Part shown: piece by piece, positions 10,126-19,090 of the stretch
Layout: each line of letters starts with the position of its first letter
How positions within the stretch are numbered: the first letter of the stretch is position 1
Source: Tunturibacter gelidoferens
Lineage (GTDB): Bacteria; Acidobacteriota; Terriglobia; Terriglobales; Acidobacteriaceae
Assembly: GCF_040358255.1 (NCBI RefSeq)
Contig: NZ_CP132938.1
Location: forward strand, 2,356,001 to 2,420,000
Length of the DNA stretch: 64,000 nt
Direction of reading: 5' to 3'
Position numbers and translations under genes: made by a program
Notes under the pieces: model-generated
What the model was told of the DNA's origin: nothing
Database searches by the model: none
Seen by the model: only the letters and a program-made list of their open reading frames with translations

Positions 10126-10479
10126 TTATGTCTTGCTGGGTTCGATTTTCACCGTTGCCGAACGGCTATGCCTACCAATCATTGGTTGAAGGTAAAGGCT
10201 GGCCTTGTACTTTGCTCGATAGGCATCGTCAATCCGCTCGTTGATCGTTCCGTCTAATGCCTCGAATGTGACGTCCTTTGTTATCGCCGCTGCGGTGATC
10301 CGCCCACGCTTCTGTTGCATCGCGGCTTTGTACCAACGCGAAGCCGTGCCGTGATAAGCGCGCACATAAAGCGAGTCGTCTACAACGACCGACCAGATCC
10401 AAGTGGGCGTGCCGTACGTCATCCCATCCTCTCGGAACGGCGAGATGTGCAGATCGTCGGTGTCGGCGATCTTTCTCAA
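10126..10479 (-). CDS. DUF2255-family protein, start uncertain
   Basis: About 117 aa with the family pattern: IADTDDLHISPFREDG, TPTWIWSVVVDDSLYVRAY, SRWYKAAMQQKRGRI. DUF2255 proteins are small, of unknown function, and often sit beside oxidoreductases. The TTG at 10479 is the only start in frame, yet family-like sequence (EWVSGRKDEL) continues upstream to the preceding gene's stop. A good AGGAGG site there is followed by an ATG in another frame, so a one-base change near the start may have damaged translation initiation. Confidence 0.65.
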   Translation of the reverse strand: MRKIADTDDLHISPFREDGMTYGTPTWIWSVVVDDSLYVRAYHGTASRWYKAAMQQKRGRITAAAITKDVTFEALDGTINERIDDAYRAKYKASLYLQPMIGRHSRSATVKIEPSKT

Positions 10480-10530
10480 TTCGTCTTTTCGGCCAGAAAC
10501 CCATTCGTTCGATCCTCCTGCTTCGATGTG

Positions 10531-11391
10531 CTAGTGTTTCTGTCGTTTTTCGAAGACATCCTTGACAACGGGCAGAGCGGAAAAGGCATTGGGCCAACCA
10601 GCATAGAAGGCAATGTGCGTCAGCACTTCAGAGGCTTGTCCCTGGGTCAGTCCGTTATCCATCGCTCGACCGAGGTGATAGGTGATCTGCGCGACCTGCC
10701 CGGAGGCAATCAACGCGCTCACGGTAACCAGGCTTCGATCACGAGGCGCGAGAGCGGAGCGAAGCCAAAGATCGCGGAACAGAAGATCGGTCGTATTCTG
10801 CACGAGCCCCGGAGAGGTGGCGCCAAAGTTGGCGCTCACTTGCGTTGCCCTCTGTCTCTCTGCTTCTTCATTCAGTGTAAGTAGTTTGTCTTTCGCTGGA
10901 GGTAACTGGTCGATGCCGATTCCACGTTGATGAAAGATGTCCTTCGCCACGGCAACCGCTGACATGGCATTCGCCCAGCCGGAATAAAACGCCAGGTGCG
11001 TGATGATCTCTGACAGTTCGCTGGGTTTTACATCGTTGTTTATAGCCAACGCGAAGTGATACGGCATCTCGATGGTCTGTATGCGAGCAATCAAAGCCGC
11101 CACCGTGACGATACTGCGGTCACGCGGGGAAAGCTCGGGCCGTTGCCAAAGACCATCGAGCAGTGCGACCTTCGTATAGTGCTCCAACGCCGGCGAGACC
11201 GCTCGGACGTCGTCATAGGTCAACACGGAAGGTAGTGCATAGGATTTCGTTGTAGTCGTCATTCTCTCCTCCTCGGCGTAAGCCGGGCTACCTCCCCAAA
11301 GCGTGGCAATCATGCCGCCCATGGCTGCCTTCAACACGTCACGCCGTGTTGGTGTATTGATTCTTTGGACGCTGTCCGGCTGGACGCTCAT
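10531..11391 (-). CDS. Tat-exported carboxymuconolactone decarboxylase-family protein (two CMD domains)
   Basis: 286 aa from ATG 11391. A twin-arginine signal (TRRDVLKAAMGG ... SPAYAEE) covers about residues 14-41, so the product is probably exported folded. Two CMD/AhpD-like repeats follow, each with a PRDRS(I/L)VTV(A/S)ALIA helix and an E(I/V)(I/L)THLAFYSGW-type helix. The CxxC redox pair of AhpD is absent, so this is the non-redox decarboxylase/dehydratase-like branch. It lies between an SDR and DUF2255 in the same minus-strand run. Exact reaction unknown. Confidence 0.85.
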   Translation of the reverse strand: MSVQPDSVQRINTPTRRDVLKAAMGGMIATLWGGSPAYAEEERMTTTTKSYALPSVLTYDDVRAVSPALEHYTKVALLDGLWQRPELSPRDRSIVTVAALIARIQTIEMPYHFALAINNDVKPSELSEIITHLAFYSGWANAMSAVAVAKDIFHQRGIGIDQLPPAKDKLLTLNEEAERQRATQVSANFGATSPGLVQNTTDLLFRDLWLRSALAPRDRSLVTVSALIASGQVAQITYHLGRAMDNGLTQGQASEVLTHIAFYAGWPNAFSALPVVKDVFEKRQKH

Positions 11392-11399
11392 TACTTTCT

Positions 11400-12173
11400 C
11401 TAACGCATCACATAACCGCCGTCGACCGAGATCGACTGGCCGGTGACATAGCTGGCGGCTGAACTGCAAAGCCATAGAACGGCATCCGCTATCTCTTCGG
11501 GTTCGCCCATGCGTCCCATCGGCACCAGGGTCCTGAGCATCTTGTCGAGCTCCTCCCCCTGACCTTCCTCGACCATCTTGTCTAACATCGGGGTCCGAAT
11601 CATGCCTGGACACACGTCGTTCACACGAATGCCGCGTGTTGCGTATTCAAGGGCGGCGCTCTTGGTCAAGCCGATCACACCGTGTTTGGCAGCGTGATAT
11701 GTTGCACGCTGAGCTCCGCCAATGAGACCTCCCAACGAGGAGCAGTTCACTATAGCGCCACTGCCTTGCGTGCGCATCTGCTGCAGCTCGAACTTCATGC
11801 AGCTCCATACGCCACGCAGATTGACCGCCATGACGCGATCATAATCATCGCGCGGGTAGTCGGCAGTTTCGACGAGCACGTTTTGAATGCCCGCGTTGTT
11901 GTAGGCCGCATCGAGCTGACCAAAGGCCGCGACGGTCTCTTTCACCATCGCTTCTACTTGCGTATCATCCGATACGTCACAGCGGAGAGCCAACGTCTTG
12001 TGTCCCTTATCTGCAAGGCTCTTTGCCGCGGACTGCACTTCCTTTTCGTTCCAGTCAGCCAACACTACAGACGCACCGGATTCAGCAAACGCCTTGGCTG
12101 TAGCGAGTCCCAGTCCGGACGCGGCTCCTGTCACAAGTGCAACTTTGTTCTCAAACGAGATGTTCATCTGCAT
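11400..12173 (-). CDS. Classical short-chain dehydrogenase/reductase
   Basis: 257-aa SDR of the glucose-dehydrogenase-like type. Cofactor motif TGAASGLG near residues 16-23, structural NNAG, catalytic Ser in CSSLGG and the YHAAK pair, and the C-terminal SVDGGY. Complete and intact. Eight bases separate it from the CMD protein downstream and 17 from the cupin upstream, so these are one transcription unit. The reaction is NAD(P)-linked oxidation or reduction of an unknown alcohol or ketone. Confidence 0.92.
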   Translation of the reverse strand: MQMNISFENKVALVTGAASGLGLATAKAFAESGASVVLADWNEKEVQSAAKSLADKGHKTLALRCDVSDDTQVEAMVKETVAAFGQLDAAYNNAGIQNVLVETADYPRDDYDRVMAVNLRGVWSCMKFELQQMRTQGSGAIVNCSSLGGLIGGAQRATYHAAKHGVIGLTKSAALEYATRGIRVNDVCPGMIRTPMLDKMVEEGQGEELDKMLRTLVPMGRMGEPEEIADAVLWLCSSAASYVTGQSISVDGGYVMR

Positions 12174-12190
12174 TCCTCCAAATTCTTGTC

Positions 12191-12682
12191 TTATTTGTTG
12201 AGTTGGTACTGCTCATTCGTGACATGTTCGAGCCAGTTCACCGCGACACCATTGATGCTCTCCTGCACTGCGATATGGGTCATCGCGGTGGTCGGCGTGG
12301 CTCCGTGCCAGTGCTTGATTCCCGGCGGAATCCAGACGACATCGCCCTTGCGAATGACCTGAACAGGACCACCCCATTGCCGTATCCAGCCAACACCATC
12401 CGTCACGATCAGGATCTGGCCGAGCGGATGGGTGTGCCATGCCGAGCGTGCACCTGGCTGGAAAGTCACTGCGCCACCGCTGGTGCGGCTTGGCTCAGTC
12501 GGATCGAAGAGCGATTGCACACGAACGGAACCAGTAAATCGCTTGGGGGAGCCCGTAATAACGTTTTGCGCAGTGGCCGGCGTGATCGTGATCTGCGGAG
12601 TGCTCGTCTGGGCAGCAGCAACGTCGTTCATCACTATAGAAGCCAGCAAGAGTGTTACGGCAACCGGGTTTCTCATTTTCAA
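12191..12682 (-). CDS. Exported cupin-domain protein
   Basis: 163 aa with a signal peptide ([17 protein letters not shown]) and one cupin barrel: [20 protein letters not shown] is motif 1 (two His for metal) and [10 protein letters not shown] is motif 2. It resembles the small manganese cupins annotated as (R)-mandelonitrile lyase-like or quercetinase-like, which often sit with CMD proteins and SDRs. First gene of the minus-strand operon and divergent from the AraC regulator at 12828, which may control it. Confidence 0.88.
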   Translation of the reverse strand: MKMRNPVAVTLLLASIVMNDVAAAQTSTPQITITPATAQNVITGSPKRFTGSVRVQSLFDPTEPSRTSGGAVTFQPGARSAWHTHPLGQILIVTDGVGWIRQWGGPVQVIRKGDVVWIPPGIKHWHGATPTTAMTHIAVQESINGVAVNWLEHVTNEQYQLNK

Positions 12683-12827
12683 CCCTTCCTCCTACCCAAA
12701 GGTTAGTGAACTGAGCGGTGTCGACGCCTTCCCGATCCTGCCAATTCTTTGCACGATCCTGTCTGCTCGTTGGATTTCATGCACATGCTTGGTTGCCTGG
12801 AGTTACGCTATTTTGGGGAGGCGAAGG

Positions 12828-13778
12828 ATGCTGAAGCCCAAAAGAACTGCGGGATCGCGAGATTTGGCCGCGATCGAAATGAGGCGCTCTCTTGCGCAAA
12901 GAATTAAAGAGCTGGCAGAGGAGCCTGGAGAACATCTGACGCCGATTCCTGGACTGTCGCTCTATCACCGGACGAGTCCAACTCCTTGTTTCCGGGCTTC
13001 TTACGAACCGGGCCTAAGCATCTTTGTCCAGGGACGAAAGCGCATCCTGCTCGGCGGAACGGAGTATCTGTGTGATGGTTGGTCGTTCCTGCTCTCATCA
13101 ATCGATGTGCCCGCTCAGAGCCAGATCATCGAAGCCTCGGAGAAGACGCCGCTACTGTCAATTTTCCTGCGCCTCGACATGCCGATGGTCCGGGAAGTTC
13201 TGAGCCGAGATGACATTCCAGAGGGGCCACCCTCTGCGCATCGTCAAGGCCTCGTTGTTGGTGAGACCACCGTTGGGTTGCTCAGGGCCGCGATGCGTAT
13301 GCTTGAGCTTCTCGACACGCCAGAGGATATACCGTTTCTTAGTCCGTTGGCTCACCGCGAGATCCTGTATCGTATTCTTCGGACACCGCAGGCAGGTAGA
13401 CTCCGCGCCATCGCAACGAGTGGCGATCTGGTTCAACGAACAGGACGAGCAATCTCGTGGCTGAGAGAAAACTATGCGAAGCCTCTGCACATGGAAGCAC
13501 TCGCTTCTACAGCGAGGATGGGCGTTTCAACCCTTCATCATCAATTCCGGGCTCTCACAGGGATGAGTCCGTTGCAGTATCAAAAGCAATTGCGCCTACA
13601 AACCGCGCGCCAGCGGATGCTGATGGACGGATTCAACGCTACGACTGCTGCATATGAAGTGGGTTATGAGAGCGTTAGCCAGTTCAGCCGTGAGTACAGC
13701 AGATTCTTCGGGTTACCACCAATCCGAGATGTTAAGGCGTTGAAGAACGTCAACACAGCTTTGGAAAGTGTCGTCTGA
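12828..13778 (+). CDS. AraC-family transcriptional regulator
   Basis: 316 aa from ATG 12828, chosen for the GGGGAGGCGAAGG site just upstream. The N-terminal arm/cupin domain (PIPGLSLYHRTSPTP, FVQGRKRILLGG, LLSSIDVPAQS) is the AraC_N type. The C-terminal 100 residues hold the two HTHs (MEALASTARMGVSTLHHQFRALTG; AAYEVGYESVSQFSREYSRFFG). It is divergent from the cupin-SDR-CMD-DUF2255-AKR run, with 145 bp between, and so is the likely activator of that operon. Regulators of this subtype commonly sit beside aldo/keto reductases and SDRs. Confidence 0.92.
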   Translation: MLKPKRTAGSRDLAAIEMRRSLAQRIKELAEEPGEHLTPIPGLSLYHRTSPTPCFRASYEPGLSIFVQGRKRILLGGTEYLCDGWSFLLSSIDVPAQSQIIEASEKTPLLSIFLRLDMPMVREVLSRDDIPEGPPSAHRQGLVVGETTVGLLRAAMRMLELLDTPEDIPFLSPLAHREILYRILRTPQAGRLRAIATSGDLVQRTGRAISWLRENYAKPLHMEALASTARMGVSTLHHQFRALTGMSPLQYQKQLRLQTARQRMLMDGFNATTAAYEVGYESVSQFSREYSRFFGLPPIRDVKALKNVNTALESVV

Positions 13779-13870
13779 AGTTTCTGGCGTTCTGAGCCGC
13801 GAGGCGAAGGAACCTCAGAAAAACTTGCTGAGCTGGTACAGGCAGCCGAGCGGGCCGTCAGGAGGTGAGT

Positions 13871-14275
13871 ATGAAAATGAAACAAGCCTTAGTTCTTGGG
13901 CTACCGCTGATCGCCTCTTGTCTCTTCCTGGCAGTCAGGCGTGGATACACCGAACCGGTGGATAACCGCATTGTGAGACTCGCAGAACTGGAAATTTATC
14001 CTGACCAATTGAACGCCTACAAAGCGGCGCTGAAAGAAGAAATAGAGGCTTCTATCCGAACGGAACCGGGCGTGTTGACCTTGTATGCCGTCTCCGTAAA
14101 AGCTCATCCCGAACAGATTCGTCTTTTCGAGACCTATCGCGATGCTGCTTCATATCAAGCGCATCTGCAATCTCCCCATTTCAAGAAATACAAAGAACAG
14201 ACACTGCAAATGGTGAAGTCACTCACGCTTCTCGATACTGACCCGATTCTGCTCGGCACGAAAGCTCAAAAATGA
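13871..14275 (+). CDS. Exported antibiotic-biosynthesis-monooxygenase (ABM) domain protein
   Basis: 134 aa. ATG 13871 is preceded by a strong AGGAGG at 13859-13864; an upstream in-frame GTG overlaps this site. Residues 1-25 are a hydrophobic signal or anchor. The ABM-like ferredoxin fold follows (VRLAELEIYPDQLNAYKAALKEEIEASIRTEPG, LYAVSV, FETYRDAASYQAHLQSPHFKKY). Such dimeric proteins act as quinol monooxygenases or haem-degrading-like enzymes; catalytic details are not visible. Downstream of and co-directional with the AraC gene. Confidence 0.85.
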   Translation: MKMKQALVLGLPLIASCLFLAVRRGYTEPVDNRIVRLAELEIYPDQLNAYKAALKEEIEASIRTEPGVLTLYAVSVKAHPEQIRLFETYRDAASYQAHLQSPHFKKYKEQTLQMVKSLTLLDTDPILLGTKAQK

Positions 14276-14505
14276 GCCCTGAGCGGGTAGTTCGGCAATT
14301 GATATCTTTGGAATCGGTAACAGCAAACGTGCTTCTCAGAAGTAATCCAATGCCTTAGCTTTCATGGTTCGATGAGTGAGTTGGCCTGATAGCGCCAATT
14401 GAGAAAAGCGATGCTTCACTGGCTCAATGTATAACCGAGACCAAGTATGCTTCCCTCTGGAGTGAACGGGGCTGTTGCATCCTTATCGAAGCAGAGGTCC
14501 TATTT
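14276..14505. other. Intergenic, no gene
   Basis: No supported reading frame; sequence between the ABM gene and a truncated oxidoreductase fragment. Confidence 0.4.
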
Positions 14506-14634
14506 GTGAAGCAGAGTTTCGCGGCAATTATCCTTGGTGGTACCGGAAAAGTCGGCGGTGCAGCCGTCGCGGAACTGCTAGCAACTTCGGAATGCCGGCA
14601 ATCTGAAACTAAACCATATGACCATTCATGTTAG
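14506..14634 (+). pseudogene. Truncated NAD(P)-binding oxidoreductase (N-terminal stub)
   Basis: A GTG at 14506 opens VKQSFAAIILGGTGKVGG followed by AAVAELLATSEC, the first beta-alpha-beta unit of a Rossmann NAD(P)-binding protein with its GGTGxxGG loop. The similarity then stops and a stop codon follows at 14632. Only about 30 residues of a 220-aa-class protein remain, so this is a deletion stub. Confidence 0.6.
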
Positions 14635-14755
14635 TGAGCGCCATCTCGCTCACTAACGGACCGTTTGCATTCGACGTAGATCGATATCTTCTAACGCTGC
14701 CCGATAAGGCAGAAGATGGTAGCCGCGGTCCGAAGCGCAGCGGCGTCGGCTCAGA

Positions 14756-15310
14756 TTAGAGATTGCGAAGGGCTGTCATAAAGTTTTCGATCTTGCGGGT
14801 CGACGAGGTTTTTCCGGATTTGAGGTTGCGTTCAATGCACAATCCGGAGAAGAAGGACAGCACCATCTCCGCAATTTCTGAAGGAGCCATCCTGGGTTTT
14901 TCGGCTTCGATGTTCATGGCGAGAAGGCGCTGCAATAGCGCTCGATTGTCCGTCACGACCCCATAAGCCTCATCCGGAAGAATAGCGAACTCCCGCATAG
15001 AATTGACGGAAAAACACCCCTGCTGTTCCCCCTTGTTAAGAGGACCATTCTTGAGAAAATTCTCGACGTTCTTCCAGCCAAGAGGCTCTCTGGTAAGAAA
15101 TCCTCTCTTCTCCTGGCTCTCAAGATAGTGGCGAAGGCAAGCAACAAAAAGATCTTCCTTGTCTCGGAACTCGCTATACAGCCCTGACTTGTTCACGCCT
15201 GTGGCTCGTTCCAGTTCCTGAAGACTGGTATCTGCGAACCCATGTTTCCAGAAGACAGGCATCGCTTTCTCCAGCACTTCCTCACGAGTAAAGTTCTTCG
15301 GGCGCCCCAT
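14756..15310 (-). CDS. TetR/AcrR-family regulator
   Basis: 184 aa from ATG 15310 (MGRPKNFTREEVLEKAMPVFWKHGF), with an alternative GTG at 15316. The HTH spans about residues 8-55 (TSLQELERATGVNKSGLYSEFRDKEDL). The C-terminal part resembles the TetR_C_16/TetR_C_6 type (GCFSVNSMREFAI). It is divergent from an SDR at 15480, and two near-identical palindromes in the 169-bp gap are probable operators. It likely represses both itself and the SDR. Confidence 0.92.
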   Translation of the reverse strand: MGRPKNFTREEVLEKAMPVFWKHGFADTSLQELERATGVNKSGLYSEFRDKEDLFVACLRHYLESQEKRGFLTREPLGWKNVENFLKNGPLNKGEQQGCFSVNSMREFAILPDEAYGVVTDNRALLQRLLAMNIEAEKPRMAPSEIAEMVLSFFSGLCIERNLKSGKTSSTRKIENFMTALRNL

Positions 15311-15331
15311 AGACACACATTATCCGATAAA

Positions 15332-15345
15332 GAACTAAATAGTTC
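15332..15345. promoter_or_regulatory. TetR operator candidate 1
   Basis: GAACT-AAAT-AGTTC, a perfect 5-4-5 palindrome starting 22 bp upstream of the tetR start. It is matched by a second copy at 15385-15398. Confidence 0.6.
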
Positions 15346-15384
15346 AATATTTCTGCATCCTCGCCCCGCCTTCATCATCGTATA

Positions 15385-15398
15385 GAACTGAATGGTTC
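15385..15398. promoter_or_regulatory. TetR operator candidate 2
   Basis: GAACT-GAAT-GGTTC, the same palindrome with one changed arm base, 53 bp from copy 1 (about five helical turns) and 82 bp upstream of the SDR start. Two phased copies suggest cooperative repressor binding. Confidence 0.6.
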
Positions 15399-15479
15399 AT
15401 AACGGGTCCGACACGATCGGGCAAGATCGCTACCGAATCGGCTTCGTGAATTGTTCCGAGAAATACCAAAGGAGATTCT

Positions 15480-16220
15480 ATGTCTAAGTTAGCGAAGAAA
15501 GTGGCATTGGTTACTGGCGGTTCGCGGGGCATTGGCGCAGCTATTGCGAAGCGTCTGGCTGCCGATGGAGCAAGCGTAGCCATCACATATGCAAAGGACG
15601 CCAGCGCGGCCTCGGCCGTAGTCAGAGCGATTGAACTCGGTGGCGGAAAGGCCATCGCGATCCAGGCGGACGCTGCTAACGTTGAAGCAGTCAAAGGTGC
15701 AGTCGAAAAGGCCGTCTCGACCTTCGGTCGACTTGATGTGCTTGTGAACAATGCCGGCACCGCCATTCCGAAACCGTTCGAGGAGGCGACGCAGGAGGAG
15801 ATGGATCGTGTGATCGACATCAACGTCCGCGGTGTATTCGCCACCACGCAGGCGGCGCTGAAGCACATGAAGGAAGGTGGTCGCATCATCATGGTCGGTT
15901 CGGCTGTGGGTGAGCGTGCTGTCGCTCCCGGGCTTGTGCCCTACGCGGCCACGAAAGGAGCCGTCAAGATGTTTACCCAGGCACTATCCAGAGAGGTGGG
16001 GAGCCGGGGCATTACGGTCAACAACGTCCAGCCGGGTCCGATCGACACGGATTTGAATCCCGCCTCGGGTGATTGGGCGATACCACAGAAGGCCGCAACA
16101 GCGCTCGACCGTTATGGACGCGTAGATGAGATCGCCGCGATGGTCGCTTTTGTCGCCGGTGCGGAGTCCTCGTACATCACCGGGGCGAATCTTACCGTGG
16201 ATGGCGGAATGAACGCTTGA
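15480..16220 (+). CDS. Classical SDR oxidoreductase (FabG-like)
   Basis: 246-aa SDR. Motifs: TGGSRGIG (about residues 13-20), NNAGTA, the catalytic Ser in MVGSAVG, PYAATK and VDGGM at the end. ATG 15480 follows GGAGATTCT. The arrangement tetR divergent from an SDR of this type is common in bacteria, where the regulator responds to a substrate-like ligand; the ligand is unknown here. First gene of a + strand run that continues with the broken SDR/NTF2, NmrA-like, SDR and NTF2 genes. Confidence 0.93.
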   Translation: MSKLAKKVALVTGGSRGIGAAIAKRLAADGASVAITYAKDASAASAVVRAIELGGGKAIAIQADAANVEAVKGAVEKAVSTFGRLDVLVNNAGTAIPKPFEEATQEEMDRVIDINVRGVFATTQAALKHMKEGGRIIMVGSAVGERAVAPGLVPYAATKGAVKMFTQALSREVGSRGITVNNVQPGPIDTDLNPASGDWAIPQKAATALDRYGRVDEIAAMVAFVAGAESSYITGANLTVDGGMNA

Positions 16221-16356
16221 ACCAACGCGCACTCAGTCAATGGGCCTTACGACAGAGGTATCCGTGCTGACCTGGTTGAGATCCGACGACCTAAAGGAGT
16301 CGGCTCTCCTTCGACTTCAGGTGCGCACTCGTAACTGACATCTGAGAGAGGGGATT

Positions 16357-16880
16357 ATGGCTATATTGCAAAACAAAACTGCGCTGGTAACGGGGGCCTC
16401 AAAAGGGATCGGACGCGCAACGGCGGCTGCGCTCGCCAGGGCCGGGGCCCACGTCCTGGTTCACTATGGCCGCTCCACGCAGGAAGCGGAATCTCCCGTC
16501 GCCGAAATCCAAACGAAAGGTGGACGCGCGACTGCAATCTCGGTAGACCTAGAAACTCCAGAGGGCGCTTCGCTGCTTGCCAAGAAGGTTCGCTCCATCG
16601 TCGGCGATCGATTGGATGTGCTTGTGCTCAACGCCGGAATCAGCAAGGCGGCACGCATTGCGGATTACACGGTAGAGGATTTTGACAGCCTCTTTGCGAC
16701 AAACGTCCGAGGCCCGTTCTTCCTGGTACAGCAACTGTTGCCGGTTCTTGGCGACGGTTCAAGCATCGTTGCTGTCTCATCTGCTGTTGCCCGTACCGTG
16801 GTTGGCAAGCCCGACGTGGAAAATCCCTCGATTCTTGCCTACGCCTCTACCAAAGGGGCAATTGAGACTTTGGTCGATCG
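16357..16880 (+). pseudogene. SDR oxidoreductase, C-terminus replaced
   Basis: Starts with AILQNKTALVTGASKGIG and retains LNAGIS, VAVSSAVA and LAYASTKGAIETLV, i.e. the cofactor loop and the Ser-Tyr-Lys catalytic residues. After residue about 175 the SDR sequence ends and the DNA becomes an NTF2-like gene read out of frame, giving a 202-aa nonsense fusion. The missing 70 residues include the substrate lid and the C-terminal strand, so function is doubtful. A deletion joined the two genes. Confidence 0.8.
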
Positions 16881-16883
16881 TTC

Positions 16884-17245
16884 TCGAAGTCTTCGACACT
16901 CTCTTCAACAAACGCGACTACGCGGCAGCAGAACAATTCTGGTCGCCGAAGTACATCCAGCATAGTGCGCACATCGCGCGGGGACGCGAAGGGTTGTTCG
17001 CTCTGGTCCGTCGTCGCCAGAAACGTTGCGCTACGAAAACCAACTCATTGTCGCAGAAGGCGATTACGTCATCGCGCACGGCCGTCTCTCGGGAAACGGA
17101 AGGCCCGCAGCTTGGATTGCGGCCCGACGTCGTCCGATTCGAAGACGGTCTTCTTAGAGAACATTGGGATGTTCTGCAGGCCGAGGCGACCAAGGCCGAA
17201 TCCGTCAGCTGCCTTCCCATGTTTGGCGACACATTCCCGAAGTGA
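16884..17245 (+). pseudogene. NTF2/SnoaL-like protein, 5'-truncated and frameshifted
   Basis: One frame reads VLEVFDTLFNKRDYAAAEQFWSP then KYIQHSAHIARGREGLF. The middle (TLRYENQLIVAEGDYVIAHGRL) is in another frame, and the end (DVVRFEDGLLREHWDVLQ ... PMFGDTFPK) returns to the first. It is clearly paralogous to the intact NTF2-like gene at 19091 (same FNKRDY, YIQHSAHI and EHWDV blocks). It has lost its first 15 or so residues to the deletion with the SDR, and has two compensating indels. Confidence 0.8.
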
Positions 17246-17316
17246 CAGTCGAAAAACAACGCGCTTATCTTGAAGACGTCCGACACCTTTTTTAAGAGAT
17301 TAAGGAGGTACTAGCT

Positions 17317-18244
17317 ATGATTTCACCCGTTGCCTTGAATGGCATGTATGTGATTTTGGGGGCAAGCGGGAACACCGGCTCGATCATCGCCAATTCCCTG
17401 CTATTGAAGGGCGAGAAGGTGCGCGTCGGGGGACGCGACGCGGGGCGACTACAGCGCTTTGTGGACAAAGGCGCGGAAGCGTTCACGGCCGACATGAGCG
17501 ATGCGGCTGCGCTCACTAAAGCCTTCACCGGTGCACGCGCGGCATACTTGCTGTTGCCGCCAGCGAAATCCCGGGAGGACCAGGAGCGAGAGAGTAGCGC
17601 GATCGCGAAAGCTGTGAAGGAATCCGGCCTTCGCTACGCGGTGCACTTGAGCAGCTATGGTGCGCAAGTTCCGGAAGGTACGGGGCCAGTCGCGGGACTG
17701 CATTCTTCGGAACAAAAACTGAACGCGATCAGCGGTTTGAACGTTCTGCACTTGCGCGCCGCGTATTTCATGGAGAACAATCTGGCGGCGATCGGCACAA
17801 TTCATGGGATGGGAGTGTTCGGAAATGCGCTGCTACCCGACGTGAAGCTGCCCATGATCGCGACGCGCGACGTCGGCGACTACGCAGTCGAACGCCTCCT
17901 GCACCTGGATTTTTCCAGCAAACAAACCCGCGAACTGCTTGGCGAGCGCGACCTGTCGATGACGGAAGCTATCGCTGTGATTGCGCGCGGCATTGGCAAA
18001 CCGGATTTGCGTTACCAGCAGTTCCCGTATAACCAGGTGCAGCAGGCCTTGATGCAAATGGGTGTTCCGCCGAAGGGAGCCGCTTTGTACATCGAGATGT
18101 ACAAGGCCATCAAACGCAGGAGTCCTCGTTGCGTTAGAGCCGCGTTCACCGGAAAACAGCACACCGACTTCGTTTGAAAAATTCGTGCAGGATGTTTTTG
18201 CGGCTGCGTATCAAGACAAGCCCCAGCTGAATAAGGGACAGTGA
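17317..18244 (+). pseudogene. NmrA-like NAD(P)-binding protein, late frameshift
   Basis: Intact to about residue 266: ILGASGNTGSIIANSLL cofactor loop, YLLLPPAKSRED, HLSSYGAQVPEG, LRAAYFMENN. At 18110-18112 an AAA run appears to carry one extra A. Without it the frame continues NAGVLVALEPRSPENSTPTSFEKF...DKPQLNKGQ to a stop at 18244; with it a shorter nonsense tail ends at 18177. The lesion removes only the C-terminal 40 or so residues, so residual activity is possible. The family reduces or isomerises small substrates or senses NADP. It lies in the SDR run. Confidence 0.75.
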
Positions 18245-18256
18245 GGAAGACTACCG

Positions 18257-18994
18257 ATGGCCGCAACTAAAAAGCTGCAAGGAAAAGTAGCAGTGATAAC
18301 TGGTGGCACAACCGGGATAGGGTTCGCTGCAGCAAAGCTCTTCGTGAACGAGGGTGCCTACGTATTCATCACTGGCCGTCGTCAAAAGGAACTCGACGAG
18401 GCCGTGAAAGCAATCGGTAATAACGTTACTGGCGTTCAGGGTGACATCGCCAAACTGACCGACATTGATCGTCTTTACGAGGCCGTCAAGTCGAAGGGGA
18501 GAATCGATGTCGTTTTCGCCAACGCCGGCGTCGCTGAATTTGCTCCCTTGGGAAAGATCACGGAAGAGCATTTCGACAGACTCTTCAATATCAACGTCAA
18601 GGGAACGCTGTTCACGGTACAAAAGGCCCTTCCTCTCATGAATGACGGTGGATCTATCATTCTCAATGGCTCGGTCGCAAGCGTGAAAGGTACGCCGGCC
18701 TTCGGTGTCTACGGCGCGACGAAGGCCGCTCTCCGTTCCTTTGTGCGGACCTGGACCTCGGATCTCAAGGATCGTCATATTCGCTCAAATGTCGTTAGCC
18801 CCGGTCCGACCGATACGCCAGCTATCGATGGACAACCTGAAGATGCCATCGTACAGATCGTGTCCACCATCCCGATGGGACGGATGGGGGAGCCCGATGA
18901 AATTGCCAAAGCGGCGCTGTTTCTAGCTTCAGATGACTCCAGTTTCGTCACGGGTATCGAACTGTTCGTTGATGGCGGCAGAGGGCAAATCTGA
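18257..18994 (+). CDS. Classical SDR oxidoreductase
   Basis: 245 aa, intact. TGGTTGIG cofactor loop (about 16-23), [15 protein letters not shown] with the catalytic Ser, YGATKAALR, and ELFVDGG at the end. Twelve bases separate it from the stop of the repaired NmrA-like frame. It resembles the partial SDR at the right edge of the window in the SDDSS..V..ELFVDGG tail. Substrate unknown. Confidence 0.93.
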   Translation: MAATKKLQGKVAVITGGTTGIGFAAAKLFVNEGAYVFITGRRQKELDEAVKAIGNNVTGVQGDIAKLTDIDRLYEAVKSKGRIDVVFANAGVAEFAPLGKITEEHFDRLFNINVKGTLFTVQKALPLMNDGGSIILNGSVASVKGTPAFGVYGATKAALRSFVRTWTSDLKDRHIRSNVVSPGPTDTPAIDGQPEDAIVQIVSTIPMGRMGEPDEIAKAALFLASDDSSFVTGIELFVDGGRGQI

Positions 18995-19090
18995 TCGAGG
19001 GCTACTGCGCTGCCTCGTTACTTTGAGCGAGCTTCATAAACCCGCTCATAACAAGAACGTCCAATATTGATTCGTAAGAAAGGAAGAACA

